This document shows, piece after piece, positions 46,182-54,628 of a stretch of DNA of 64,000 nt (the stretch's first letter is position 1; every line of letters begins with the position of its first letter). The position numbers and the translations under genes are program-made. The notes below the pieces were generated by a model. That model was not told the DNA's origin, searched no databases, and saw only the letters and a list, made by a program, of their open reading frames with translations. The stretch comes from Rhodocytophaga rosea. Lineage in GTDB: Bacteria > Bacteroidota > Bacteroidia > Cytophagales > 172606-1. Location of the stretch: positions 4,792,501-4,856,500 of the forward strand of contig NZ_CP048222.1 of assembly GCF_010119975.1 (NCBI RefSeq). Direction: 5' to 3'.

Positions 46182-46735
46182 TGGCAGTAAATCTGTATGA
46201 CAGCTTTAATAATGAGATAACTGGTGAAACATTCCGTTGTATAGATTATACCAGTGAAGCATTCGTTTTTGAATGGACCGTAGCCCCCAAAGGTTATGTG
46301 CCATTTGAACATATTCACCTGAATCAGGCTGAAATTTTCCATGTAAAGGCCGGAGAAATTAAAATTTATATTGAAGGGGAAGAATTCATTGGCAAACTGG
46401 GAGATACGGTAACGGTGCCTGCCGGCAAACGGCACATTGCTTATAACAATAAGCCAGAAACCCTTTCCTGTGTAGTCGAATATAAGCCGGGACTTGATAC
46501 CTACACTTATTTTCAGTGTTTTGCCGGCCTCACTTTGGATAAAGACACCAACAAGTATGGTAAAATCAATATTGCCAAAATGCTATACCTTGCCAAAAAG
46601 ATGAATGCCCGAAGTTTGGTCAGACCAACCTCCGTTCCTGCGCCTGTTCTCAAATTGGTAGCTAATCTTGCTTTTATTATAGGTTGTTTGTTAGGCTGGG
46701 TAAAAATTTATGCCAGGTATACAGGAAAACAGTAA
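46181..46735 (+). CDS. Cupin-domain protein with C-terminal hydrophobic tail
   Basis: The 184-residue protein holds one cupin barrel. Metal-binding motif 1 is recognisable in FEHIHLNQAEIFHVKAGEI and motif 2 in LGDTVTVPAGKRHIAYN. The C-terminal 70 residues include a hydrophobic helix (VLKLVANLAFIIGCLLGWVKIY) that may contact the membrane. A similar layout, a cupin followed by a roughly 70-residue tail, occurs in the gene at 51441-51998. Cupins act as dioxygenases, isomerases or sensors; the tail is unusual. It ends the rightward run, facing the O-methyltransferase gene. Confidence 0.8.
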   Translation: MAVNLYDSFNNEITGETFRCIDYTSEAFVFEWTVAPKGYVPFEHIHLNQAEIFHVKAGEIKIYIEGEEFIGKLGDTVTVPAGKRHIAYNNKPETLSCVVEYKPGLDTYTYFQCFAGLTLDKDTNKYGKINIAKMLYLAKKMNARSLVRPTSVPAPVLKLVANLAFIIGCLLGWVKIYARYTGKQ

Positions 46736-46808
46736 TTACAAGTATAGGCTTCCTTTGCCTGTAGAGATTAGCAGGCGAGTCTAAATCTGGTGATGTTTCT
46801 ATCACTGG

Positions 46809-46870
46809 CACAAGGCATTAAGGTGCAACAAAGTTATTTTTGACTTCTGTTTTCGCCATAATGCCTTGTG
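46809..46870. repeat. 12-bp inverted repeat between convergent genes
   Basis: CACAAGGCATTA (46809-46820) and its exact reverse complement (46859-46870) lie between the cupin gene (+) and the methyltransferase gene (-), with a 38-nt spacer. It may take part in termination or be a relic of a repeated sequence. Confidence 0.45.
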
Positions 46871-46883
46871 ATAAAAAGTGGTT

Positions 46884-47954
46884 TTATACAGTTTTTGAAC
46901 ATTCAAGAATACTTACCGGAGATGAGGTAGGCAAGACATTTAGCAGTTTAAAGCCTGCTACATCAAGCAGGTTGCGGTATTCTTCCACTATACGTTCTTG
47001 CCCTCCTGTCATAACCAGCATATTGATGTCAAATAATTTGGCTTCTGATGTTTCATTGCCATCCGGAATAATGCGTTCAATAATTAAGAGCCTGGCATGG
47101 CTAGGCATAGTTTTCCGGCAGTTGTGTAAAATAGAAATACACGACTCATCATCCCAGTTGTGCAGTACACTTTTGAGCAGGTAAATATCTCCTGCTGCCG
47201 GCACTTCTTTGAAAAAATCTCCGGAAACATAGGCAATGCGTAAGTCTTCTGTTGAAGTTAAATTTGCAGCATTGGTACCCACCACCTCCGGAAGGTCAAA
47301 CACAATGGCTGATAGATGCGGATTTGCTTTGAGTAGAAATGAAACAAGTGCCCCTTGGCCTCCACCTATATCTACCAGGGTATGCGCACTTGAAAAGTTA
47401 TATGCCTTAGTAATAGCTGCTGATTCCATATGGGAAAAGCCACTCATCGCCTTGTTAAATACCTCGCCTGCCTGTGCATATTGTTGTAAATACGCATACA
47501 TGGATTGCCCATGTACAAACTCAAATGCCTGATCGCCTTCCTCTATGCTGTACGATAATTGTGCATAAGCTTTCCATAACCACTCTTCTCCATATAGAAT
47601 GGCCACATTGCGCAAGGAGCCAGAGGTAGTTTGACAAAGTAAGTTCCCGGTAGCAGTAAGAGAAAACGTATCATCCTGGTTTGCCTCCACAATGCCCAGG
47701 TTTGCTAATGCCCTGAGTAGCCGGTACAGTGCCTGCGGATGGGTATGGGTATGGGTAAGTTGTGAAAGTTGGACTGCTGTTTTTGCACCCTCTTCGAGAT
47801 GCCCGGCAAGGTTAAGTCTGGCTGCTACAGCTATTATCTGGGTTGCCCTGAAGCCCATAATATACTCCATTAGCGCTTTTCGCTGCAAAGATGCTTGCTG
47901 GGTAGTTGCGTTGTTAGGTTCTTCTGGCGAACTGGGTTGATTGGAGGTTGACAT
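46884..47954 (-). CDS. SAM-dependent O-methyltransferase (COMT-like)
   Basis: From the ATG at 47954 the product has 356 residues. The frame is open 93 bases further upstream, but that would overlap the transporter gene. An N-terminal winged-helix dimerisation domain (LQRKALMEYIMGFRATQIIAVAARLNLA ... LYRLLRALANLGIV) precedes a Rossmann methyltransferase with SAM loop LVDIGGGQGAL and the Methyltransf_2 block LLKSVLHNWDDESC containing the catalytic-type His. The family methylates phenols and polyketide hydroxyls (plant COMT, acetylserotonin methyltransferase and tetracenomycin-type enzymes). It contains a THTHTH run encoded by three copies of a 6-bp repeat (47739-47756). It is the last gene of the leftward run, downstream of a transporter. 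Confidence 0.87.
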   Translation of the reverse strand: MSTSNQPSSPEEPNNATTQQASLQRKALMEYIMGFRATQIIAVAARLNLAGHLEEGAKTAVQLSQLTHTHTHPQALYRLLRALANLGIVEANQDDTFSLTATGNLLCQTTSGSLRNVAILYGEEWLWKAYAQLSYSIEEGDQAFEFVHGQSMYAYLQQYAQAGEVFNKAMSGFSHMESAAITKAYNFSSAHTLVDIGGGQGALVSFLLKANPHLSAIVFDLPEVVGTNAANLTSTEDLRIAYVSGDFFKEVPAAGDIYLLKSVLHNWDDESCISILHNCRKTMPSHARLLIIERIIPDGNETSEAKLFDINMLVMTGGQERIVEEYRNLLDVAGFKLLNVLPTSSPVSILECSKTV

Positions 47955-48000
47955 AACTGTGTTTGATGTATGATAAATAAAGAGAATCGGATTTATTAGG

Positions 48001-49395
48001 CTATATCCTGTTTCGGTATGTTTCCGGAATGAAGAAAGCGAGCACAATACCAGCTGTTAGTATCAGTAGTAAAGGATAAATCAGGCCGGCAAAGAGAGAA
48101 AAAGCGGTGCTTGCTATAAATATACTTCTGAACAGTTCAGCAATAAAAGTAGTGGAACCACCCAATACGCCGTTGCCAATATTGTATACAAACCCCATGC
48201 TGGTAAAGCGGATACGTGCCGGAAAGGATTCCAGAATAAATGCGCCCAGTGGTCCATATACCATTGCACAACAGATATGAAGAGATAAAATCAGTACGAT
48301 TAGTTTGGCCATTACCATCGTACTAATGGTATGAACTTCTTTTAGTTGCTGCGGATTTGCTTGCTGAAGAATAAAGTAAAAGACCAAGGGTACCAGTACC
48401 GCACTTAACAGCAATCCAGTCAGCATAATCTTTTTTCTGCCAACCTTATCACTGAGTGCTCCGGATAATTGAAAAAACGGACAGCCTAGTAAAGTAGCCA
48501 TGCCGATCACAAGTAAGGTGGTATCGAAAGAGAGAAATACCACCCGTTGCAGAAAAAACAGCATCACAAAATGTGTCGTTTGCATTAAGGTGCTTTGAGC
48601 ACCACATCCGCCGAAAATAAGCAACAACATCGTTTTAATATTGCCTTTTGTCTGGAAGGATTCTCGTACCGGCTGGTGGCTGATTTTGCCCTGGGTTTGT
48701 AATAGCGCATACTTGGGAGTTTCGCCTAATTTCCTCCGGATGAAATAACTGAGTAAAACCAGAACCGCACTAAATAAAAATGGAATACGCCATCCATATG
48801 TACTGAAATCTTCAGGGGTCATAGACCGCTGGGTGGTAAAAAGTACGCCCAGACATAGCAGAAGCGCCAGCGGAATGGTTGATTGAATAAATCCGGTATA
48901 AAAGCCCCGTTTGTTTTCGGGTGCATGTTCGGCTACATAAATAGTAGCTCCGGTATACTCTCCGCTGATCGCCAGCCCTTGCAGCAGCCGCAATATGAGC
49001 AATAATACCGGTGCCATCCAGCCGATGGTTTCAAACGTAGGAATACAGCCGATCAGAAAGGTAGCAGTTCCCATCATCAACAGCGAAACCAGGAAAGGTT
49101 TTTTACGCCCGGCAGAATCACCTATGCTTCCAAAAAGCAAAGCTCCTATTGGCCTTACAAAATAAGAAGTAACGATAATCGCCAGCGTTTCCAGAAACCT
49201 GGCTTCTCCTTCCGGAAACAAATTCCGGGAAATAACAGGGGCGAGTACAATGGCCAGGATCAGGTCGTAAAACTCAATCAAAGTGCCGGCAGATGCGGAA
49301 GCAATAACGAATACTAAACTCTGTTTTTTACTTGCAGTCTGAGTAATCGGAAGTGTACCAGCTCCGGAGTTGTTATATTGTTCAGATATTTTCAT
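48001..49395 (-). CDS. MFS transporter, metabolite:H+ symporter type
   Basis: The 464-residue protein has 12 membrane helices and the motifs of the major facilitator superfamily: GSIGDSAGRKKPFLVSLLMMG after helix 2 and SDKVGRKKIM in the second half. The start (SAGTLIEFYDLILAIVLAPV) and RLLQGLAISGEYTGATIYVAEHAPENKRG match the metabolite:H+ symporter branch (ShiA, ProP, citrate or dicarboxylate carriers). It would import a polar organic compound with protons across the inner membrane. It lies between the four-helix protein gene and the methyltransferase, in a shared orientation, with 46 and 104 bp gaps. Confidence 0.9.
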   Translation of the reverse strand: MKISEQYNNSGAGTLPITQTASKKQSLVFVIASASAGTLIEFYDLILAIVLAPVISRNLFPEGEARFLETLAIIVTSYFVRPIGALLFGSIGDSAGRKKPFLVSLLMMGTATFLIGCIPTFETIGWMAPVLLLILRLLQGLAISGEYTGATIYVAEHAPENKRGFYTGFIQSTIPLALLLCLGVLFTTQRSMTPEDFSTYGWRIPFLFSAVLVLLSYFIRRKLGETPKYALLQTQGKISHQPVRESFQTKGNIKTMLLLIFGGCGAQSTLMQTTHFVMLFFLQRVVFLSFDTTLLVIGMATLLGCPFFQLSGALSDKVGRKKIMLTGLLLSAVLVPLVFYFILQQANPQQLKEVHTISTMVMAKLIVLILSLHICCAMVYGPLGAFILESFPARIRFTSMGFVYNIGNGVLGGSTTFIAELFRSIFIASTAFSLFAGLIYPLLLILTAGIVLAFFIPETYRNRI

Positions 49396-49499
49396 GAGTT
49401 TATCTGAATGGTTCTAAACATTTTCACATGATGATGAGCAAATACCTGGGTTGAATTATAAATATACCAGTAACAAAGCACATTATACTCACCTGCATG

Positions 49500-49979
49500 T
49501 CAAGCAAATACTTTCTCTCTTCTTTTAAGGCAAGTGTGCATCATCCATACTACAATGCCAAGCCGGATATATCCCGGAATACTCCTCAGCCAAATATCAG
49601 TTATGATCAAACGCTCGATGGCCTCTTTGGAAAACCCGCTTGTACCTAACTGGCCCTGTATGGGAAACTGAATGGTAATAGCAGAGATCCATATAATAAG
49701 TAGCAGCAAAAGTGAAGCCCACACAGTCCATCGGGGAATAACCTGCGGCCGGTGCCACAACAGAATGATGTTTAAGATATTAGAAAGCAGGAAAGGCAGT
49801 ACCATGGTAATAATGATTCTTGGCCCCAGTGCCTGGTGATAGGCCTTAAATTCATCAGGACCTATTAATAACCAGGTAGGATAATTTACGAAACTTTCTA
49901 CAGTAGCCCCTCCCGCCGAAAAAATGGTAAACAGAAAAAAGGCAGTAACGACCCAGGTTGATTTTGTTGGCTTATGCAT
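49500..49979 (-). CDS. Four-helix membrane protein, paralogue of the one at 54629-55144
   Basis: From the ATG at 49979 the product has about 159 residues; a TTG ten codons upstream (50009) would lengthen it. It has about four membrane helices and the segment YPTWLLIGPDEFKAYHQALGPRIIITMVLPF. The protein encoded at 54629-55144 has an aligned segment, YPSRLIVGEKEFVAYHALLEERIVPISVIPF. The shared W/R and FKAYH or FVAYH pattern suggests a DUF1772-like family, but I cannot name it with certainty. Two copies of it flank the cupin, cytochrome and DUF5602 genes, which indicates a common role. Confidence 0.7.
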   Translation of the reverse strand: MHKPTKSTWVVTAFFLFTIFSAGGATVESFVNYPTWLLIGPDEFKAYHQALGPRIIITMVLPFLLSNILNIILLWHRPQVIPRWTVWASLLLLLIIWISAITIQFPIQGQLGTSGFSKEAIERLIITDIWLRSIPGYIRLGIVVWMMHTCLKRREKVFA

Positions 49980-50011
49980 GAGATAGGTGCAAAGAGACTG
50001 GTTATACAAAT

Positions 50012-50470
50012 TTAAAATTCTACCTCTGCCGGCTGTGTAACACGTAATACAGAACTTTGTTGAAAGCGTTTTTTGTACTCCTCTATAATGACTTTCAGTT
50101 TATCATCGTCGGATGTACTTTCGGGGTGAACAACTTCCAGAATAAAAGTAGACTCCCTGACGATCACGCCATCTTCTTCCTGCCACTGTCCCTGGGCATC
50201 CAGTAAGGTGAGGCCATCCGGAAAACGGGGCGTTATTACTTCTGCTACAAATGAATCCCAGGCTTCTTCGGATACTTCTTCTCCGTTAGGCATAGAACGG
50301 CCAAAATACAAGCGTTCGAGCATCCACTGCTCAGTTACTTCTGGCAGGGGTTTTACGTCATCTTTTTCACAACTGGCCAGACTTCCAGTCAGGAATAGAC
50401 CAACGAAGGAGTACAATACAGATAACCAGATGCGGTATGCAGCGCTGGGTAAAACAGAATTGGTTGTCAT
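50012..50470 (-). CDS. DUF3574 lipoprotein
   Basis: The 152-residue protein has an N-terminal signal with lipobox LASC (cysteine near residue 34). The DUF3574 core follows: MLERLYFGRSMPNGEEVSEEAWDSFVAEVITPRFPDGLTLLDAQGQW, then RESTFILEVVH. It is a small compact domain of unknown function, frequent in Gram-negative bacteria and predicted to sit on a membrane in the periplasm. It lies 33 bp after the di-haem cytochrome c gene and 32 bp before the four-helix protein gene, all on the minus strand, so it is cotranscribed with them. Confidence 0.85.
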   Translation of the reverse strand: MTTNSVLPSAAYRIWLSVLYSFVGLFLTGSLASCEKDDVKPLPEVTEQWMLERLYFGRSMPNGEEVSEEAWDSFVAEVITPRFPDGLTLLDAQGQWQEEDGVIVRESTFILEVVHPESTSDDDKLKVIIEEYKKRFQQSSVLRVTQPAEVEF

Positions 50471-50503
50471 AAATTTGTAAATACTAATGTTAATTAAAAT
50501 TAC

Positions 50504-51382
50504 TTAAAGGCTATTCAGATATAAGTGTATGGCTGTCAGTTCATCATCAGTAAAAGCACTGGCAGATTTCCAGGGCATTTCTTTAGGATCAAGCGGTTTT
50601 CCTTCCGGCGTTTTACCGGTGCGGATAGTCGTAACAAACTGATCATGCGTCCAGCTGCCAGGGTGGCCAGTTGAAGAAATATCAGGTACTGGTGGAAAAC
50701 CAGGAGCAAGCGGTTCACCTCCTTTCATATTCGGGCGGTGGCAACCCTGGCAGGTAGCAGACAGGTATTTGCCATAGTCCGCAGACACTTCTGCCTTTAC
50801 CTGTTTCACCATCTTTCTGGAATGATCTATCTTTTCAGCCGGAAGCAGTGGTATTTTATTCAGATACGTAAGTACAGTGCCTAAAGGCCCCAGCTGACTT
50901 TTCTCAAATTCACGGTTTATGGCTGGCAAATTTGAAGCATATGCAATAATTGCCCCCATGTCCCGCTCAGTCAGGCTGTTAAATTCATGGGAAGGCATAA
51001 TGAATAAAGGTTTACCGTTTCTTCTAATGCCATGCTTTATGGCGAGTACCCAATCACGGTAGCCATACCCTTCGGGTAATCCTCCTTTTCCACTGGTGAG
51101 ATTGCTGGCTACAAAGTATCCTAGTTTATGGGCATCATCTATAAATATCCTGCCGCCCAGATCTGCACTGTGGCAACCGGTACACCCTTTGGCAATTGCC
51201 AGTCTGGTCCCGAGTTGTATCGAGGTAGTGTCATAGTGTACGGTAATGGGTTCAGGATTGATATCATACACTTTATTGATACGTTCCTGGATATCCTGGT
51301 AGGCCACCAGGTAAAAAACCGCTGTCAACAGGAATAAACCTGCCAATACGATGCCTGTTATTTTTACTATTTTTCTAATCAT
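50504..51382 (-). CDS. Membrane-anchored di-haem cytochrome c
   Basis: The 292-residue product has an N-terminal membrane helix (about 7-27). Two haem attachment motifs follow, CTGCH (about residue 67) and CQGCH (about 211). Each lies in a roughly 100-residue cytochrome c fold with downstream methionines (FIMPSHEF, KEMPWKSASAFTDDELTAIHLYL) that can be sixth ligands. This is the architecture of cytochrome c subunits of periplasmic dehydrogenases. It lies in a gene run with DUF3574, cupins and membrane proteins, so electron transfer from a periplasmic oxidoreductase is plausible, though no dehydrogenase gene is adjacent. Confidence 0.88.
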   Translation of the reverse strand: MIRKIVKITGIVLAGLFLLTAVFYLVAYQDIQERINKVYDINPEPITVHYDTTSIQLGTRLAIAKGCTGCHSADLGGRIFIDDAHKLGYFVASNLTSGKGGLPEGYGYRDWVLAIKHGIRRNGKPLFIMPSHEFNSLTERDMGAIIAYASNLPAINREFEKSQLGPLGTVLTYLNKIPLLPAEKIDHSRKMVKQVKAEVSADYGKYLSATCQGCHRPNMKGGEPLAPGFPPVPDISSTGHPGSWTHDQFVTTIRTGKTPEGKPLDPKEMPWKSASAFTDDELTAIHLYLNSL

Positions 51383-51440
51383 ATGGATTTGATTTTAGTA
51401 TAGGTGCCTCCTTCTTCACCCGGGTACTGGTTTGGAAGGA

Positions 51441-51998
51441 CTAATAGATTTTGTAATACTTTTCAAAATCCTTGTGCTTGCCCAGCCACCGGGCAATGAT
51501 TGCGAGTACATGAAACAGCCCATTTAGCGAGCGCATATTGCCAGCCAGTTTAGATTCTCCCATTTTCACCAGCAATGCCATGTGCCAGATACTTTTGGGC
51601 AGGCCGTTGGAAAGCAGCAGGCCATCTCTTGCCATGCCATAGGCTGCCTGCAAGGCTTTTTCAAAACCTTCATTTCCCGGCTCCAGCACCACATCGCATA
51701 CCAGCATTTCATCGGATTTATTCGACCAGGCGTGCAGCGTATCTGGCGGTACAGTAGCTTTTTCTCCAGCCTGTAGTACCAGTTTCCGGTTACCCAATTG
51801 CAGGCTAAGCGTTCCGGAGCGAACCTCAAATGTTTCTGAAAAGGTGTTGTGGTAATGTGGACTTACTTTACCGCCAGGAGAAACTTCCAGTAAGCCGTGT
51901 GAACGTTTGCCGCCACTTTCCCTGGAGGTTTCTAAAAAAGTTACGTAATCTTTCTGGACCGGATTGTAAAATCGCCGTTGAAGAGTGGTTGTAGTCAT
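51441..51998 (-). CDS. Cupin-domain protein with C-terminal helical tail
   Basis: The 185-residue protein has a cupin barrel with metal-ligand motifs HYHNTFSETFEVRSG and PDTLHAW. A C-terminal tail of about 60 residues (IWHMALLVKMGESKL ... NGLFHVLAIIARWLGKHKDF) follows, with a hydrophobic stretch. The layout, cupin then tail, parallels the gene at 46181-46735. No signal peptide. It is located in the leftward run between the di-haem cytochrome gene and the truncated hydrolase gene. Its function could be sensing or oxidation; no signature decides. Confidence 0.82.
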   Translation of the reverse strand: MTTTTLQRRFYNPVQKDYVTFLETSRESGGKRSHGLLEVSPGGKVSPHYHNTFSETFEVRSGTLSLQLGNRKLVLQAGEKATVPPDTLHAWSNKSDEMLVCDVVLEPGNEGFEKALQAAYGMARDGLLLSNGLPKSIWHMALLVKMGESKLAGNMRSLNGLFHVLAIIARWLGKHKDFEKYYKIY

Positions 51999-52167
51999 TG
52001 TAAAGTATTGATTTATAATTTTTTGAAGAAAAACAAACTAGGCTTCTGTTGTGAAGCGCTTGCCTAAGGAAATAAATAGAGGCTTTTGGCTATAGATTAA
52101 TAATCATCATGTCACATGAGAAGCTAGTCGTATAGGATACAGGTTGTAATAAGGTGTTTAATAAAGC

Positions 52168-53097
52168 CTACATTTTTAGCCTGGGATAAGGAATGAGGAA
52201 CTGATTCGGATATTTTCCTCCCTGATAGAACATCGCTTTCACTTTCCGGCTGTCTCTCGCTCGCTGGCAAAACGGGTTGAGACACGGACTTACACTTATG
52301 ATAACAGGCAGCGAAGATGGAGAAGCCGCATTTTTAAATACTTCAGCGCCGGTATGAATGCCATTCCGCATAGGAATGGCAACCGTTTCCATTGTAACCT
52401 GAGTGTTATCCAGCATCTGTAAAGCAGCCAAAGCCGGGGCACTCACCTGGTCATGTATCAGGTACTGTATGTAAGTAGGCAACACGAATCGAAGGAGCGA
52501 AATAGTTAAATATCCTCCATTATTCTTCCGGAATTCAGCCCAGCCGGTTATGATGCATTTGTAACTTTCCTTTTTATAAGGTGCTTCGTAGCTTGCTTTT
52601 GCTTGGTCTACCAGTTGTTTCACTTCCGCAGATGGAATAGCCTGATGCGCCTTGAGAATGGTTTGCTTTACTGCACTTGTATATGTGGAATCTCCGGAAT
52701 GGAGGCTTGCCAGACTTGCCTGCAGATAGCTTTCGATTTTTAACCCGTACATTTTCTGATCCGTTTCTTTTACAAGCAGCGAACGAAAGGTAGACAGGTA
52801 CTGCAAGGCTTGCTGGTAATTTCCTTCCAGGGTATAGCTATACCATAACATTTCAGCAAATAATTGCTGGATGGAAGGATCAGAAACTAAATAATATTGC
52901 TGCAATTTCTCAATATCAGTCCGGACCTGTGTAGCCAGCCTTACTACCGCCTGATGTAAAGCGATGCTATCTCTGGGATCAATATCTGGTAGATGATACG
53001 AGAGTCTGGCCAGGTCTGCTTCTGAGAGAAAGGGTTTCTGCGCCACTGCCTGTGTAGATAGCAGACTTAAAACCAGTAGTATAACAAAGTTTTTCAT
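52168..53097 (-). CDS. Exported protein, possibly CocE/NonD hydrolase truncated at its catalytic domain
   Basis: The 309-residue product has a signal peptide (MKNFVILLVLSLLSTQAVAQ) and a helical region to about residue 220. The sequence VTMETVAIPMRNGIHTGAEVFKN...SLPVIISVSPC (about 234-275) reads like the opening strands of CocE/NonD X-prolyl-dipeptidase-type hydrolases (PMRDGxxLxAxVYxP...PVIxxxTPY). The protein then ends with an unrelated basic tail (RARDSRKVKAMFYQGGKYPNQF) after about 35 residues, with no serine nucleophile motif. Another reading frame does not continue the domain. It may be an inactivated gene, or a protein that uses only the N-terminal part. It lies between two cupin genes. 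Confidence 0.6.
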   Translation of the reverse strand: MKNFVILLVLSLLSTQAVAQKPFLSEADLARLSYHLPDIDPRDSIALHQAVVRLATQVRTDIEKLQQYYLVSDPSIQQLFAEMLWYSYTLEGNYQQALQYLSTFRSLLVKETDQKMYGLKIESYLQASLASLHSGDSTYTSAVKQTILKAHQAIPSAEVKQLVDQAKASYEAPYKKESYKCIITGWAEFRKNNGGYLTISLLRFVLPTYIQYLIHDQVSAPALAALQMLDNTQVTMETVAIPMRNGIHTGAEVFKNAASPSSLPVIISVSPCLNPFCQRARDSRKVKAMFYQGGKYPNQFLIPYPRLKM

Positions 53098-53121
53098 TGC
53101 AAAGAGGAGAATCGAAGGTAA

Positions 53122-53628
53122 TTAGGTGCTCAACTTTTCAGCCGGAAGAAATTCCATATACTTTCCCAGCACCTGTAACATGGCCTGCATTTGTGTGGCA
53201 GAAGGAGGTGTCTCCAGTACAGGCAAGTGACCCATATCTTGAATGGGGTTACCAAGTTCCTGAAGCAATCCTTCCATTACCGGAGAACTATGTACAACCA
53301 GAAACTTTCCCTCTGTATCACCAGAATTCCTGAAGGTATGCCAAACCATAGAAGGAATGGCTAAAGTATCACCTGGTTGTACCCTCACACTATGTTGCTG
53401 GTAATCACTGTTAGCGGTAGTCATTATAAATTCTCCTTCCAGAAAGTAAAATGTTTCGCTATAAGTATGTCTATGTAGCATAGGAGGGCCACCGCCTTTA
53501 GGTACTTTTACTTCCATTGCCAGCATGGTACCTGACGTTTCCTGGCTTCCGGCTTTCACGGTAATCATGTCAGAGCCAAGCAGAAAATGCTTGCCGGTAT
53601 TCGCTTTTGTTAAATGAATTGTATGCAT
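53122..53628 (-). CDS. Cupin-domain protein
   Basis: The 168-residue protein has a cupin barrel with motif 1 in PPMLHRHTYSETFYFLEGEF and motif 2 in PGDTLAIPSMVWHTFRN, both including likely metal-binding His and Glu residues. There is no signal peptide and no tail like those of the other two cupins in the region. Its stop lies 24 bp before the start of the exported truncated hydrolase gene, and its start 41 bp after the DUF5602 gene, so it belongs to one transcript. It may be an oxygenase or an isomerase; the substrate is unknown. Confidence 0.85.
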   Translation of the reverse strand: MHTIHLTKANTGKHFLLGSDMITVKAGSQETSGTMLAMEVKVPKGGGPPMLHRHTYSETFYFLEGEFIMTTANSDYQQHSVRVQPGDTLAIPSMVWHTFRNSGDTEGKFLVVHSSPVMEGLLQELGNPIQDMGHLPVLETPPSATQMQAMLQVLGKYMEFLPAEKLST

Positions 53629-53669
53629 AGGTGTGTTTGAAAAAGGGTGTGCGGGGATACTGGGTTTCT

Positions 53670-54452
53670 TTACAGAGATGCTTGTTTTGCACTTAGTTCG
53701 AGTAAGGAAATGATATACTGCTGACTGGCTTCATCAAACTCAACCCTATACTTGGCCGGATATAAACCGCCCTGCCGGAAAGTTTGTGGCTGTGGAATAG
53801 TCATTATGGTGTCAGGCCTGGCAAGCAGCCAGCTGTGGGAGATCATGGGTTCATGGAAAATTACTTCTCCATCGTAGCTTCCATAGATAAAAGTAGCTGT
53901 AAATGGCTTTCCCTGTAACTCGGGCGATGTTGCATCTACCCAGTGTTTTCCCATTTGTGGCACACCTTCTCCAGGCTGGCTGAAATACGTAGGAGGCAGA
54001 AACTTTGCATCCGGCAAGCGTTCGATCTCATCACTTGGGTGCAGAATACCAGCCTTTTTACTCTGGTCGATCATATAAAAGTGCATATCAAAGTGGGGTA
54101 CATTGTAAACGCCTTCCGGTGAATGTCCATGCGAAGCCCAGTCTAATGAAATGAAATTGTAAGGCGTTTTCTCCGTTTCTTCAGGTAAAGCGAGCAGGTA
54201 TGACTCTTCTTCATGCGGGAGGCCTTCCAGGGCAGTTTTACTCAAGGTAAATCCTATGGAAGTTGGATTGCCGGTATTATCCAGCTTGATAAAACTGCGT
54301 GCTTTTCCATTGCCTACACTCACTTCCGGACCATAGGCCATATCCCTGGGTTGACTGGTAGTTGTATCATCGTCGTTGCAGGCAGTAAAGGTGGCAGCTA
54401 AGGTTATTAATCCAAAGGTGAATACTGTAGTAAATAATTTGTTTGTTTTCAT
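53670..54452 (-). CDS. DUF5602 (TTHB210-like) lipoprotein
   Basis: From the ATG at 54452 the product has 260 residues and begins MKTNKLFTTVFTFGLITLAATFTAC, a lipoprotein signal with a cysteine at about residue 25 followed by NDDDTTT. The rest is beta-rich and contains NFISLDWASHGHSPEGVYNVPHFDMHFYM, with a cluster of histidines (HGH, HFDMHFY) that is a hallmark of the DUF5602/TTHB210-like family. The histidines could bind metal. The protein is exposed in the periplasm or on the surface. It lies 41 bp upstream of a cupin gene, in the leftward run. Confidence 0.78.
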   Translation of the reverse strand: MKTNKLFTTVFTFGLITLAATFTACNDDDTTTSQPRDMAYGPEVSVGNGKARSFIKLDNTGNPTSIGFTLSKTALEGLPHEEESYLLALPEETEKTPYNFISLDWASHGHSPEGVYNVPHFDMHFYMIDQSKKAGILHPSDEIERLPDAKFLPPTYFSQPGEGVPQMGKHWVDATSPELQGKPFTATFIYGSYDGEVIFHEPMISHSWLLARPDTIMTIPQPQTFRQGGLYPAKYRVEFDEASQQYIISLLELSAKQASL

Positions 54453-54628
54453 GAGTTTACGAGTTAAATATATGTAGTGTCCGGGCATGGTACATTCTGT
54501 AGCCGTATGTATGTGCGGCCCGGCTTAAGAAAAATTAAGAGAGTAGTTGAGGAGTTCTTGCTCTGGAAGAATAGTAATATTTCGGTTAGGAAATGCTATG
54601 CTTTAAACATGCAAAGCAGCTTCAGAGA

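Noticed and set aside
47955-48047. Longer start for the O-methyltransferase
   Set aside because: It would overlap the MFS transporter coding region by 47 bases, while the ATG at 47954 leaves a normal gap.
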